Below are positions 29,308 through 36,339 of a stretch of DNA of 64,000 nt, piece by piece. Location of the stretch: contig NZ_JQLQ01000002.1 of NCBI RefSeq assembly GCF_000744285.1, positions 1,488,001 through 1,552,000 of the forward strand. Reading direction: 5' to 3'. This stretch comes from Carnobacterium pleistocenium FTR1. GTDB taxonomy: Bacteria > Bacillota > Bacilli > Lactobacillales > Carnobacteriaceae. The translations under genes were made by a program, and so were the position numbers. A model generated the notes under the pieces. The model was not told the origin of the DNA. It saw nothing but the letters and a program-made list of their open reading frames with translations, and made no database searches. Within the stretch, counting starts at the first letter, position 1, and each line of letters begins with the position of its first letter.

Positions 29308-31209
29308 TTAATCATTTGAATATTGGCTTAAATATTCCCAACGGTTCATTTTTTCTTCTAGCTCTTTTTCTAAAGCTGCTAATTGCTCTTGTTGTTCTTG
29401 TAGTAGACCAAAGTCACTGCCAGATTTTGCCATTTCTTTTTTCACAGTTTCTATTTTATTTTCAAGATGAAACATTTCTTCTTCAATTGTGCTCCATTCT
29501 TTTTGTTCTGAAAATGTTAATTTCACTTTTCCATCCTCAGTGGGTTGTTCCGGTTGTGTGTCAACTTTTGCACTTGATTCGCTACTTTGGACAGAACGAC
29601 CTTGCTTTTTCTCTTTTTCTTCTTCTATATAGTCTGTAATACTTCCATAAAATGGTCTGATTTTTCCATTGCCATCAAATATTAGTAATTTTCCAACTGT
29701 CTTATCTAAGAAGTAACGGTCATGGGAAACTGAAATCACTGCTCCAGGAAAAGTATCAATGTAATCTTCTAAGACCGTCAACGTTGCAATGTCTAAATCA
29801 TTTGTCGGTTCATCAAGCAACAATACATTTGGTTGCTGCATCAATAATTTCAATAGATACAATCGTCTTTTTTCGCCACCGGATAATTTCCCAATAAGAG
29901 TACCATGTGTTTGTCGCTCAAATAAAAATTGTTCCAATAAATTTGTTACACTGATTCGTTCACCATTGGTGGTTTCAACTTCTTCTCCAACTTCTTGTAA
30001 ATAAGAAATCACACGTTTATTAGGATCCATTTCTTCAATAACTTGCGTGAAATAAGCAACTTTCACCGTTTCTCCTACAACTATTTCCCCTGAATCTAAT
30101 GGGAATCGTCCAGCTAAAGTATTTAAGAAAGTTGATTTACCAGCTCCATTTTCACCACTGATCCCAATTCGATCTTTCGTTTGAATCAGCATGTTGAAAT
30201 GATCCAGAATTACTTTCCCACCTAAATTAAGCGACGCATCTTTCAACTCGAATACTCTTTTTCCTAAGCGAGAACCTTCTAAATTCATTTCGACTGATTC
30301 GTCTAAATTAGATTGATTCAAATTGTCTTCTAAATCTTTAAATCGTCCGATTCTAGCTTGTTGTTTTGTTGAACGTGCTTTTGCACCTGTACGCATCCAT
30401 GCTAATTCTTTTGTATACATTTGTTTTCTCTTATGGTCAGCAACTACTGCTGCTTCTTGTCTCTCTGCTCTTTCGATAACGTATTGTTCATAGTTCCCTG
30501 TATAAAATGTCGCACTTCCATGAGACAATTCAATCATGCGGTTAACAATTCGGTCTAAGAAGTAACGGTCATGAGTAACAAGTAATAGTGCTCCTCTATA
30601 AGAGCTTAAATAGCCTTCTAACCAAGTGATCGTCTCAAAGTCTAAGTGGTTGGTTGGTTCATCTAAAACCAATAAATCAGGTTCTTGGATCAACACTTGC
30701 GCTATACCCACTCGTTTTTTCTGTCCACCAGATAAAGTTCCTACCAATTGTTCTAAATTGGTGAGACCTAATTTACTCAAAATCATTTTTGCATTTGTAT
30801 CAGCTATCCAAGCATTTTCATCATTCATTACTTGTTCAGCCCTAGAATATCTGTTTTGATATTTTTCATCCATTGGATCTGCTATCAATAAGTCTAATGC
30901 TTTTTCATAGTTTCTAACAGCTGCTAAAATAGGAGAATCTCCTTCAAAAACAGCATCGAAAACGGATTTATCAGGATTTAAATCTGGTTCTTGCATCAAA
31001 TAACTGATAGTGTAATCTTTTTGTTTTTGAATACTGCCTTTTTCACCCGTATCATTTCCAGTGATCACATTCAGTAGGTTAGTTTTCCCAGAGCCATTTA
31101 CACCAATTAGACCGATTCTTTCACCTTCCATAATTGAAAAGCTGATATCATCGAATAATACTTTTTCCCCATATGTTTTTGTTAAATTCTGTACTTTTAA
31201 TTCTTTCAT
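29308..31209 (-). CDS. ABC-F family ATPase (Uup/YfmR-like)
   Basis: Soluble ATPase with two ABC domains and no membrane part, expected to act on ribosomes like other ABC-F translation factors. Walker A GVNGSGKTNLL and GENGAGKST, ABC signatures LSGGQKKR and LSGGEKRR, and Walker B LLVLDEPTNHLD and LLLDEPTNDLD are all intact. The interdomain linker is charged. A C-terminal coiled coil (about residues 570-633) is as in Uup/YfmR, which relieve stalling at difficult motifs. At 633 residues it is full length. It heads the transcript with thyA and dfrA. Resistance-type ABC-F proteins lack this C-terminal domain, so that role is less likely. Confidence 0.9.
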   Translation of the reverse strand: MKELKVQNLTKTYGEKVLFDDISFSIMEGERIGLIGVNGSGKTNLLNVITGNDTGEKGSIQKQKDYTISYLMQEPDLNPDKSVFDAVFEGDSPILAAVRNYEKALDLLIADPMDEKYQNRYSRAEQVMNDENAWIADTNAKMILSKLGLTNLEQLVGTLSGGQKKRVGIAQVLIQEPDLLVLDEPTNHLDFETITWLEGYLSSYRGALLLVTHDRYFLDRIVNRMIELSHGSATFYTGNYEQYVIERAERQEAAVVADHKRKQMYTKELAWMRTGAKARSTKQQARIGRFKDLEDNLNQSNLDESVEMNLEGSRLGKRVFELKDASLNLGGKVILDHFNMLIQTKDRIGISGENGAGKSTFLNTLAGRFPLDSGEIVVGETVKVAYFTQVIEEMDPNKRVISYLQEVGEEVETTNGERISVTNLLEQFLFERQTHGTLIGKLSGGEKRRLYLLKLLMQQPNVLLLDEPTNDLDIATLTVLEDYIDTFPGAVISVSHDRYFLDKTVGKLLIFDGNGKIRPFYGSITDYIEEEKEKKQGRSVQSSESSAKVDTQPEQPTEDGKVKLTFSEQKEWSTIEEEMFHLENKIETVKKEMAKSGSDFGLLQEQQEQLAALEKELEEKMNRWEYLSQYSND

Positions 31210-31585
31210 CGCTTATCTCCACTTTCCTCTATTAAACATTTTAATTCATCTTAGACATTCTACCATTTTTTATCCATAATATCTGTAGGTTGCCCTAATT
31301 AAGTTTTATTTAATCGTTTTTTAAATAATTCTAAATTCTTTACAAGAGTAACGACGGCTTTAGATAATTGTCGTATTATAACCTTATTTTCGTTTGCTTT
31401 ATTTTAAAAAAATTTATTTGTTTCCTTAAAAATCTAACAGATTATTCCTATTCTAATTTTCAAGCTTTACAAAATTGACGGATAGCTAAATTATTTCTAT
31501 AATAGTACTAAGTCCTTTGTTTTTATTGCTTTTAAAGAAACAGACAGGCTCTAACTTGATAAGTTCATTAAGGAGGGTTTCGTAA
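31210..31585. other. Divergent intergenic region between abc-F and csp
   Basis: 376 nt with no gene seen. It must hold the promoters of both neighbours. The part before the cold-shock gene probably includes a long, AT-rich 5' leader, as is usual for csp mRNAs. I could not fix a promoter with certainty. Confidence 0.5.
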
Positions 31586-31792
31586 ATGGAAAATGGCATA
31601 GTCAAATGGTTCAGTAACGAAAAAGGGTATGGATTCATTGAGTATAACGAAACCGAAGATATTTTCATTCACTTTACGGGTATTGTTAGCGACGAAGGAT
31701 TTAAATATTTGACTAGTGGACAACATGTTTCATTTGAAATTTTAGAAGGCAACCGAGGTCCTCAAGCAACTAATGTTATTGTCCTTGAATAG
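31586..31792 (+). CDS. Cold-shock domain protein
   Basis: Single cold-shock domain of 68 residues, an OB-fold RNA/DNA chaperone. The RNP1 motif is KGYGFIEY and RNP2 is DIFIHF, both on the expected strands; the N-terminus [17 protein letters not shown] is typical. The ATG follows AAGGAGG. It is a single gene with a strong terminator. Compared with common CspA/B copies it has more substitutions ([13 protein letters not shown]), closer to the CspD-like variants, so the paralogue cannot be named. Confidence 0.93.
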   Translation: MENGIVKWFSNEKGYGFIEYNETEDIFIHFTGIVSDEGFKYLTSGQHVSFEILEGNRGPQATNVIVLE

Positions 31793-31821
31793 TTCGACTC
31801 ATTTAATTTAATGATTACTAA

Positions 31822-31873
31822 AAATACCTAAAAGACGATATGCTTAAATTAAGCATACCGTCTTTTAGGTATT
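31822..31873. terminator. Bidirectional terminator of csp
   Basis: AAATACCTAAAAGACG pairs with CGTCTTTTAGGTATTT, and an inner ATGCTT pairs with AAGCAT. It also serves the convergent gene ending at 31897. Confidence 0.85.
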
Positions 31874-31896
31874 TAAACCTGTATAATTCACCCAAT

Positions 31897-32328
31897 TCAC
31901 TGTAAACTGAGCTCTTCTAATTGAATCAGCGGTGCTTTATTTTTCAAGTAATTGTAAAATTTCTTTTTATTTTTCGTATTTAAATAAATATAGGAAACTT
32001 TTCTATCTTGGTTAGTAAATAAACTGATTTCTCTTTTAGTAGAAAAGGTTATTTTTTTTATCTCATCAAGCGAAATACATTCTTTTTTGATACCTCTAAA
32101 ATAATTGCTTTTTAAGTTATTATTTTCTATTCTTAAGGTAGAACCAAATCCATAAAATAAAAGTACTCCAAAAATAATGACCAAAATAATAATCATTAGA
32201 CTAATAGTTTGAGTTTCCAAAAATAAAATAAGCAATGAAAAAAAAACTAGCCAACAAATGGACCAATAAATAACTTGAAAAGCAGGTTCTAATGACAGAG
32301 AAAATTTCACATGAGAATTATCATCCAA
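31897..32328 (-). CDS. Small membrane protein, EbsA-like
   Basis: 143-residue protein with two adjacent transmembrane helices (about residues 19-37 and 43-62). A cytoplasmic PH-like tail follows (LRIENNNLKSNYFRGIKKE, then ISLDEIKKITFSTKREIS). Size, layout and position beside an RNase H-like gene resemble the EbsA family of Enterococcus (annotated there as pore-forming, function not well established). The start is TTG (32326-32328) after AAGGAG. It is divergent from the RNase H-like gene. The EbsA link is from layout and memory of the family, not from a search. Confidence 0.55.
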   Translation of the reverse strand: MDDNSHVKFSLSLEPAFQVIYWSICWLVFFSLLILFLETQTISLMIIILVIIFGVLLFYGFGSTLRIENNNLKSNYFRGIKKECISLDEIKKITFSTKREISLFTNQDRKVSYIYLNTKNKKKFYNYLKNKAPLIQLEELSLQ

Positions 32329-32418
32329 TATATTACACTCCTTATACTTTATAAAAGTACTATTATTTTAACATATCCTAAATTAAAAACCCATTCAAAA
32401 GAAAGGAGCTAAGTAGAT

Positions 32419-32826
32419 ATGATTAAAATGTATACCGATGCTTCTACAAAAAACAATCCTGGACCTAGTGGTGTAGGAATTGTAATCAGCAATGAAAATA
32501 GATACAATCAATTATCTTTTCCTCTTGAAGGTAATTTAAGCAATCATGAAGCTGAATTTGAAGCTCTTTTGAAGGGCCTCACCTACTTAATTGAACATCA
32601 GTTGAACCATGAAACTTTAATGATGTACACTGATAGCAAATTATTAGCATCCGCAATCAAAAAAAATTACGTAAAGAAGGATATTTTCAAAAGTTACCTG
32701 CTTCTTATTCAAGAAAAATTAAGTTATTTTCCTCTTTTTTTTATTCAATGGATTCCTGAATCACATAACAAAGGTGCAGATCATTTGGCTAAACAAGCCT
32801 TACAGAAAGTAATTTCAAAAAAATAA
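32419..32826 (+). CDS. RNase H-like domain protein (ribonuclease HI family)
   Basis: 135-residue RNase HI-type fold. The acidic catalytic residues are in place: Asp in MYTDASTKNNPGPSG, Glu in NHEAEFEAL, Asp in YTDSKLLAS, and Asp in KGADHLAKQAL. It lacks the basic hybrid-binding protrusion of Escherichia coli RNase HI and belongs to the short ypdQ/EbsB-like type of Firmicutes. The ATG follows AAGGAG. Activity on RNA-DNA hybrids is likely but not certain; RNase HII is also encoded in this window. Confidence 0.85.
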   Translation: MIKMYTDASTKNNPGPSGVGIVISNENRYNQLSFPLEGNLSNHEAEFEALLKGLTYLIEHQLNHETLMMYTDSKLLASAIKKNYVKKDIFKSYLLLIQEKLSYFPLFFIQWIPESHNKGADHLAKQALQKVISKK

Positions 32827-32858
32827 CAGCCATAAGAAAGAAACTTTTCTTATGGCTG
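32827..32858. terminator. Bidirectional terminator
   Basis: CAGCCATAAGAAA pairs with TTTCTTATGGCTG, followed by CTATTTTTA. It lies between the convergent RNase H-like gene and the RNA methyltransferase gene. Confidence 0.8.
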
Positions 32859-32864
32859 CTATTT

Positions 32865-34010
32865 TTATTTACGAGGTGCTCTAGGTGGACGTTCACCCCA
32901 AAATTGGAATAAGTCAGTCCTTAAGGCTCCATTATATAGTTTGCGTTTTTTAGTAGCTCTTTCTCCGTAGAATGTTTCAAAAGCTAAATCACTTGTAATA
33001 ACATATTTACTCCAAGTTTTTAACGGACGATATACTTGACCCATTTGTTTGTAAAGTTTATGAACTTCTTCTTCTTCACCTAATCTTTCTCCATAGGGAG
33101 GATTAGCTAAAATAACCCCATATTCTTTTTCAGTTGTAAAATCAGCTAATTGCATTTGTTTAAATGTAATACTGCTTCCTACTCCTGCTTCATCTGCATT
33201 CGTCTTGGCAATATCAATCATAGTGCCATCAATATCTGTACCCATAATATCAAGTTCGATATCGTAATCTACAGCAGCTTCAGCTTCAGCCCGAACCTCT
33301 TCAAAGACACTTTGATCAAACCATTCCCATTCCTCACAACTAAATGAGCGATTAGATCCAGGTGCAATATTATGACCCATCAATGCAGCTTCAATAACGA
33401 TTGTACCTGAACCACAAACAGGATCATAGAAAGGACGATCTTTACGCCAATTGGTTAATTGAACCAGAGCAGCAGCCATATTTTCTTTTAATGGTGCTCC
33501 ACCCTTAGCAGTACGGTATCCTCGTTTAAATAAACTTGGTCCGGTTGTATCTAATGTTAAGGTAACTTTATCTTTCAATAAGGCTACTTCTAATTGATAT
33601 AAAGAACCTGTTTCCGGTAAACGTGTATTACGGTGATAAACTTCACTCAATCGATTGACGATCGCCTTTTTCACAAGTGCTTGACAATCCGATACGCTGT
33701 ATAATTTTGATTTGATTGATTTTCCTGCTACAGGAAAGTTAGCATCCATCGGTAATAAGTCTTCCCATGGTAAAGCTTTTGTTTTTTCAAATAACTCATC
33801 AAATTCATAAGCATCAAATTCACCAACAATGATTTTGACACGATCTGCCGTTCTCAACCAAAGATTTGTCTTAGCAATATCTTTTTCAGTTCCTTCAAAA
33901 AAGACTTTCCCATTTTCTACTTGGCATTCATACCCTAAATCTTTAATTTCTTTTCCTACTAAGGCCTCTATGCCACTGGCCGCTGTTGCAACAAGCTTAA
34001 ATGTTTTCAT
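32865..34010 (-). CDS. ypsC: THUMP-domain 23S rRNA/RNA methyltransferase (YpsC-like)
   Basis: Class I SAM-dependent methyltransferase related to the RlmL N-terminal half, predicted to methylate a guanine N2 in 23S rRNA. The N-terminal THUMP domain covers about residues 45-155. The Rossmann domain has DPVCGSGTIVIEAALMGHNIAPG, and the catalytic motif ILANPPYGERLGEE is the NPPY type. The length of 381 residues is that of the single-domain Firmicutes protein. The order ypsC-rnpB-gpsB-ypsA equals Bacillus subtilis. The exact target base is inferred from the family. Confidence 0.93.
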   Translation of the reverse strand: MKTFKLVATAASGIEALVGKEIKDLGYECQVENGKVFFEGTEKDIAKTNLWLRTADRVKIIVGEFDAYEFDELFEKTKALPWEDLLPMDANFPVAGKSIKSKLYSVSDCQALVKKAIVNRLSEVYHRNTRLPETGSLYQLEVALLKDKVTLTLDTTGPSLFKRGYRTAKGGAPLKENMAAALVQLTNWRKDRPFYDPVCGSGTIVIEAALMGHNIAPGSNRSFSCEEWEWFDQSVFEEVRAEAEAAVDYDIELDIMGTDIDGTMIDIAKTNADEAGVGSSITFKQMQLADFTTEKEYGVILANPPYGERLGEEEEVHKLYKQMGQVYRPLKTWSKYVITSDLAFETFYGERATKKRKLYNGALRTDLFQFWGERPPRAPRK

Positions 34011-34061
34011 GTGTTTTCTCCAATTCTTTTCTTTTTAATTATTATTTTAAATAAAATATAA

Positions 34062-34086
34062 AACCCTCCTAAAAGGAGGGTTCTAT
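34062..34086 (-). terminator. Terminator of rnpB
   Basis: AACCCTCC and GGAGGGTT pair around a short AAAA-type loop, followed on the minus strand by TTTATATTTTATTT. It ends the RNase P RNA. Confidence 0.85.
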
Positions 34087-34090
34087 ACCT

Positions 34091-34487
34091 GAATTTGTAA
34101 ATTTCTGTAAGCCATGTTCTGTCTCAGATAAAAAGTCAGGGTCTGTTTTATCCGGAGGTAATTATCTGTCTGCAATTACTGCCTCTTCCATCGGTTCAAT
34201 TCCCTAGGAAAAGTGCCCCTACCAAAGTTTGGGTTGCTCGCTCGAGGGGTTTACCGCGTTCCACCAATACCGTTTCCCGTATTGTTTCGTCACTGTGGCA
34301 CTTTCAAGAATACTCAAGCATAGCTTTACAGCCTTAGCTCTTTTTTCTGCCGTCTCTTCATAATTAAATGAAGGCCCTGGCTTATGATTTCGCCAGGCAC
34401 GAACACTACAAGCATCGCAGCTTGTGCGAGCATGGACTTTCCTCAGTTTAGTCAAGCTAAACCGCAATTACCCGAAATTTACAAATG
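34091..34487 (-). ncRNA. rnpB: RNase P RNA, Bacillus (type B) class
   Basis: Catalytic RNA that matures tRNA 5' ends with RnpA protein. Conserved blocks in order on the minus strand are GAGGAAAGTCCATGCTCGC, TGAAAGTGCCACAGTGACG, GTGGAACGCGGTAAACCCCT, CGAGCGAG and, at the 3' end, ACATGGCTTACAG. The ends pair as helix P1 (34091-34105 with 34474-34487). The size of about 397 nt and the sequence around AACCCAAACTTTGGTAGGGG match the B class. It sits between gpsB and ypsC as in Bacillus subtilis and ends in an intrinsic terminator. The end positions are set by the P1 pairing and may be off by a few nucleotides. Confidence 0.96.
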
Positions 34488-34529
34488 TTTTTTAATACTC
34501 GTTAATTTGACTCTTTTAACATAAGAAGA

Positions 34530-34862
34530 TTAAAGTTCATCTTCTGTTTCATCTAATTTTGAACCAAATACATGACGTTCTAAATTAGATAGACGTTTTA
34601 AGATATCAAAATTAGTTGCCGTACTATTAGGTTGAGAAGAATAATTTGGTTGAGAAATTGATGCTTGTTTTGTTAATTCATCGATTTTACTTAATAAGCG
34701 ATCATTCTCAGCTTTTGCTTGAGTAAGTTCTTTATTAAATGATTCATAATCACGAATCACTTCATCTAGATACTCATCTACTTCAGTCGGACTGTATCCG
34801 CGCATACTTTGTTTAAATTCTTTTTGAAGAATATCTTTTGTTGTTAAAGATCTATTTGCCAT
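34530..34862 (-). CDS. gpsB: Cell division protein GpsB
   Basis: DivIVA-like coiled-coil protein that steers class A penicillin-binding proteins between side wall and septum. The N-terminal lipid/PBP-binding motif is LTTKDILQKEFKQSMRGYSP, then TEVDEYLDEVIRDYE and a coiled coil (about residues 35-70). After a Ser/Asn/Gln-rich linker comes a short C-terminal trimerising helix (FDILKRLSNLERHVFG). The length of 110 residues is normal. Its known partner, a class A PBP, is encoded nearby at 36340-38952. Confidence 0.95.
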   Translation of the reverse strand: MANRSLTTKDILQKEFKQSMRGYSPTEVDEYLDEVIRDYESFNKELTQAKAENDRLLSKIDELTKQASISQPNYSSQPNSTATNFDILKRLSNLERHVFGSKLDETEDEL

Positions 34863-35013
34863 GTTTACACCTCTTTGTTTGCTTCATCTTCTAACAAAAC
34901 ATTATTCTAGTTATCTCGATATTTCTTATTATACCAAAGATATACAAAAAAAAAAACTTATTTTTATATAATCTTGCCGCTTCAAGAATAAATAGATCAA
35001 AAAGTTTGAGGAA

Positions 35014-35559
35014 TCATTCGTATTCTTCTTCAATGCTACTGTTTTGTAGTTGATCTACATCTATCAATCTCAACTCAAATTCCATCGTTTCTTGTTTCTT
35101 TTTTAAGGCTTGATAGACAAACTTTGTTTTTCCTTCAAACTCTGGATCATACACTAATAACGCCGCTTGACAATGTTCCAATAAAAAAGCTTGATGATTC
35201 TTCAATTGGGATGGATCTTGATACGTCTTATGTGAGGTTGCTTCAACATAATCAGCTAGCTTTTTCAATGAAGCCAGCTTACTTTGATTTTTTTCATTCC
35301 AATTTGATCCAAATTCTAGAAAAGGTAAAATAACAGCTATTTTAATCGTTGGATATTCTTTTTTCAATTCGTCAACTACTTCGATTGCCCATTGTTCCGT
35401 TCCAAATTGAGCACTTGTTAGAATCCAGTCAACCCCTTCTTCAATAAATTGACTAATTTCTTGTTTTAAACACTTTTTTATTACCGCTACTTTGGGATCA
35501 TCATCCTTAAATACGCCAAGTTCAAATGTTCGGTAGCCACTAATGTATAAATTTCTCAT
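35014..35559 (-). CDS. ypsA: YpsA family (DUF1273, SLOG fold) protein
   Basis: 181-residue protein of the SLOG superfamily of nucleotide-ligand binders. The family start NLYISGYRTFELGVF and the Rossmann-like WILTSAQFGTEQWAIEV are clear, as is AALLVYDPEFEGKTKF later on. In Bacillus and Staphylococcus YpsA affects cell division, and it sits beside gpsB here as there. The ligand is unknown. It is divergent from recU. Confidence 0.92.
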   Translation of the reverse strand: MRNLYISGYRTFELGVFKDDDPKVAVIKKCLKQEISQFIEEGVDWILTSAQFGTEQWAIEVVDELKKEYPTIKIAVILPFLEFGSNWNEKNQSKLASLKKLADYVEATSHKTYQDPSQLKNHQAFLLEHCQAALLVYDPEFEGKTKFVYQALKKKQETMEFELRLIDVDQLQNSSIEEEYE

Positions 35560-35598
35560 AAACTCACTTGATTCTCCTTTTCTTTAAAGGTCTTTATT

Positions 35599-35607
35599 TG
35601 ATATAAT
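35599..35607 (+). promoter_or_regulatory. Extended -10 promoter of recU-pbp1A
   Basis: TGATATAAT, an extended -10 element, lies 24 nt before the TTG start of recU, with AGGAG between. No good -35 is seen. Confidence 0.6.
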
Positions 35608-35630
35608 AGTATTTAGGAGTGTGATTTCAA

Positions 35631-36260
35631 TTGACGATACGATATCCTAATGGTAAAACCTATGTTCATAGTGACAAATCTTCACCAAAAAAGCAACTAA
35701 CTAATCAGTTGACCTCATTTAGCAAACGAGGGATGTCCTTAGAAGAAGATTTGAATGCAAGCAATCAATATTATTTAGCAAAAGGAAATGCGGTTATTCA
35801 TAAAAAACCCACCCCTGTTCAAATCGTTAAAGTAGACTATCCTAAAAGAAGTGCCGCCGTTATTAAAGAAGCCTACTTTAGGCATGCATCTACAACAGAT
35901 TACAACGGCGTTTATCAAGGTCATTACTTGGATTTCGAGGCAAAGGAAACGAAAAACAAGCTTTCTTTTCCTTTGAAAAATTTTCATGAACATCAAATTA
36001 TCCATATGCAGCAATGCATAGATCAACAAGCCATTTGTTTTGTAATCATGCGTTTTACGATAAGTGAGCGTCTTTTTTTATTAGAAGCAAAATATTTACT
36101 TGTTTATTGGAATGATCAACAAAAAGATGGAAGAAAATCAATTCCATTAAAAGAACTTGAAAAAAAAGGGTACGAAATGTATTATGAACTTTCGCCACGT
36201 ATTCCTTATTTAGAAATCGTGGATCGTTTAATTAGTAAGAATAAGGATAAATCGACATAA
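35631..36260 (+). CDS. recU: Holliday junction resolvase RecU
   Basis: Dimeric nuclease that cuts Holliday junctions in recombination repair and chromosome segregation. The N-terminal IRYPNGKTYV, the nuclease core DYNGVYQGHYLDFEAKETKN (with the Asp, Glu and Lys of the PD-(D/E)xK type) and PLKNFHEHQIIHM are all family features. The length of 209 residues is normal. The start is TTG at 35631, 11 nt after AGGAG. It is upstream of the class A PBP gene, 79 nt away, the widely conserved recU-ponA pair. Confidence 0.95.
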   Translation: MTIRYPNGKTYVHSDKSSPKKQLTNQLTSFSKRGMSLEEDLNASNQYYLAKGNAVIHKKPTPVQIVKVDYPKRSAAVIKEAYFRHASTTDYNGVYQGHYLDFEAKETKNKLSFPLKNFHEHQIIHMQQCIDQQAICFVIMRFTISERLFLLEAKYLLVYWNDQQKDGRKSIPLKELEKKGYEMYYELSPRIPYLEIVDRLISKNKDKST

Positions 36261-36339
36261 AAATAATTGTTTCGTTCATCTATTGAGGAAATAATTTGTG
36301 ATTTTTATCCAACAAGAGAAATAAGGAGTAGATTTAATT

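Noticed and set aside
31210-31585. A riboswitch or extra gene upstream of csp
   Set aside because: Only AT-rich sequence without a recognisable aptamer or reading frame; a long csp leader is enough to explain it.
34219-34467. 82-codon open frame on the minus strand
   Set aside because: It lies wholly inside rnpB; the conserved RNase P RNA sequence explains it.
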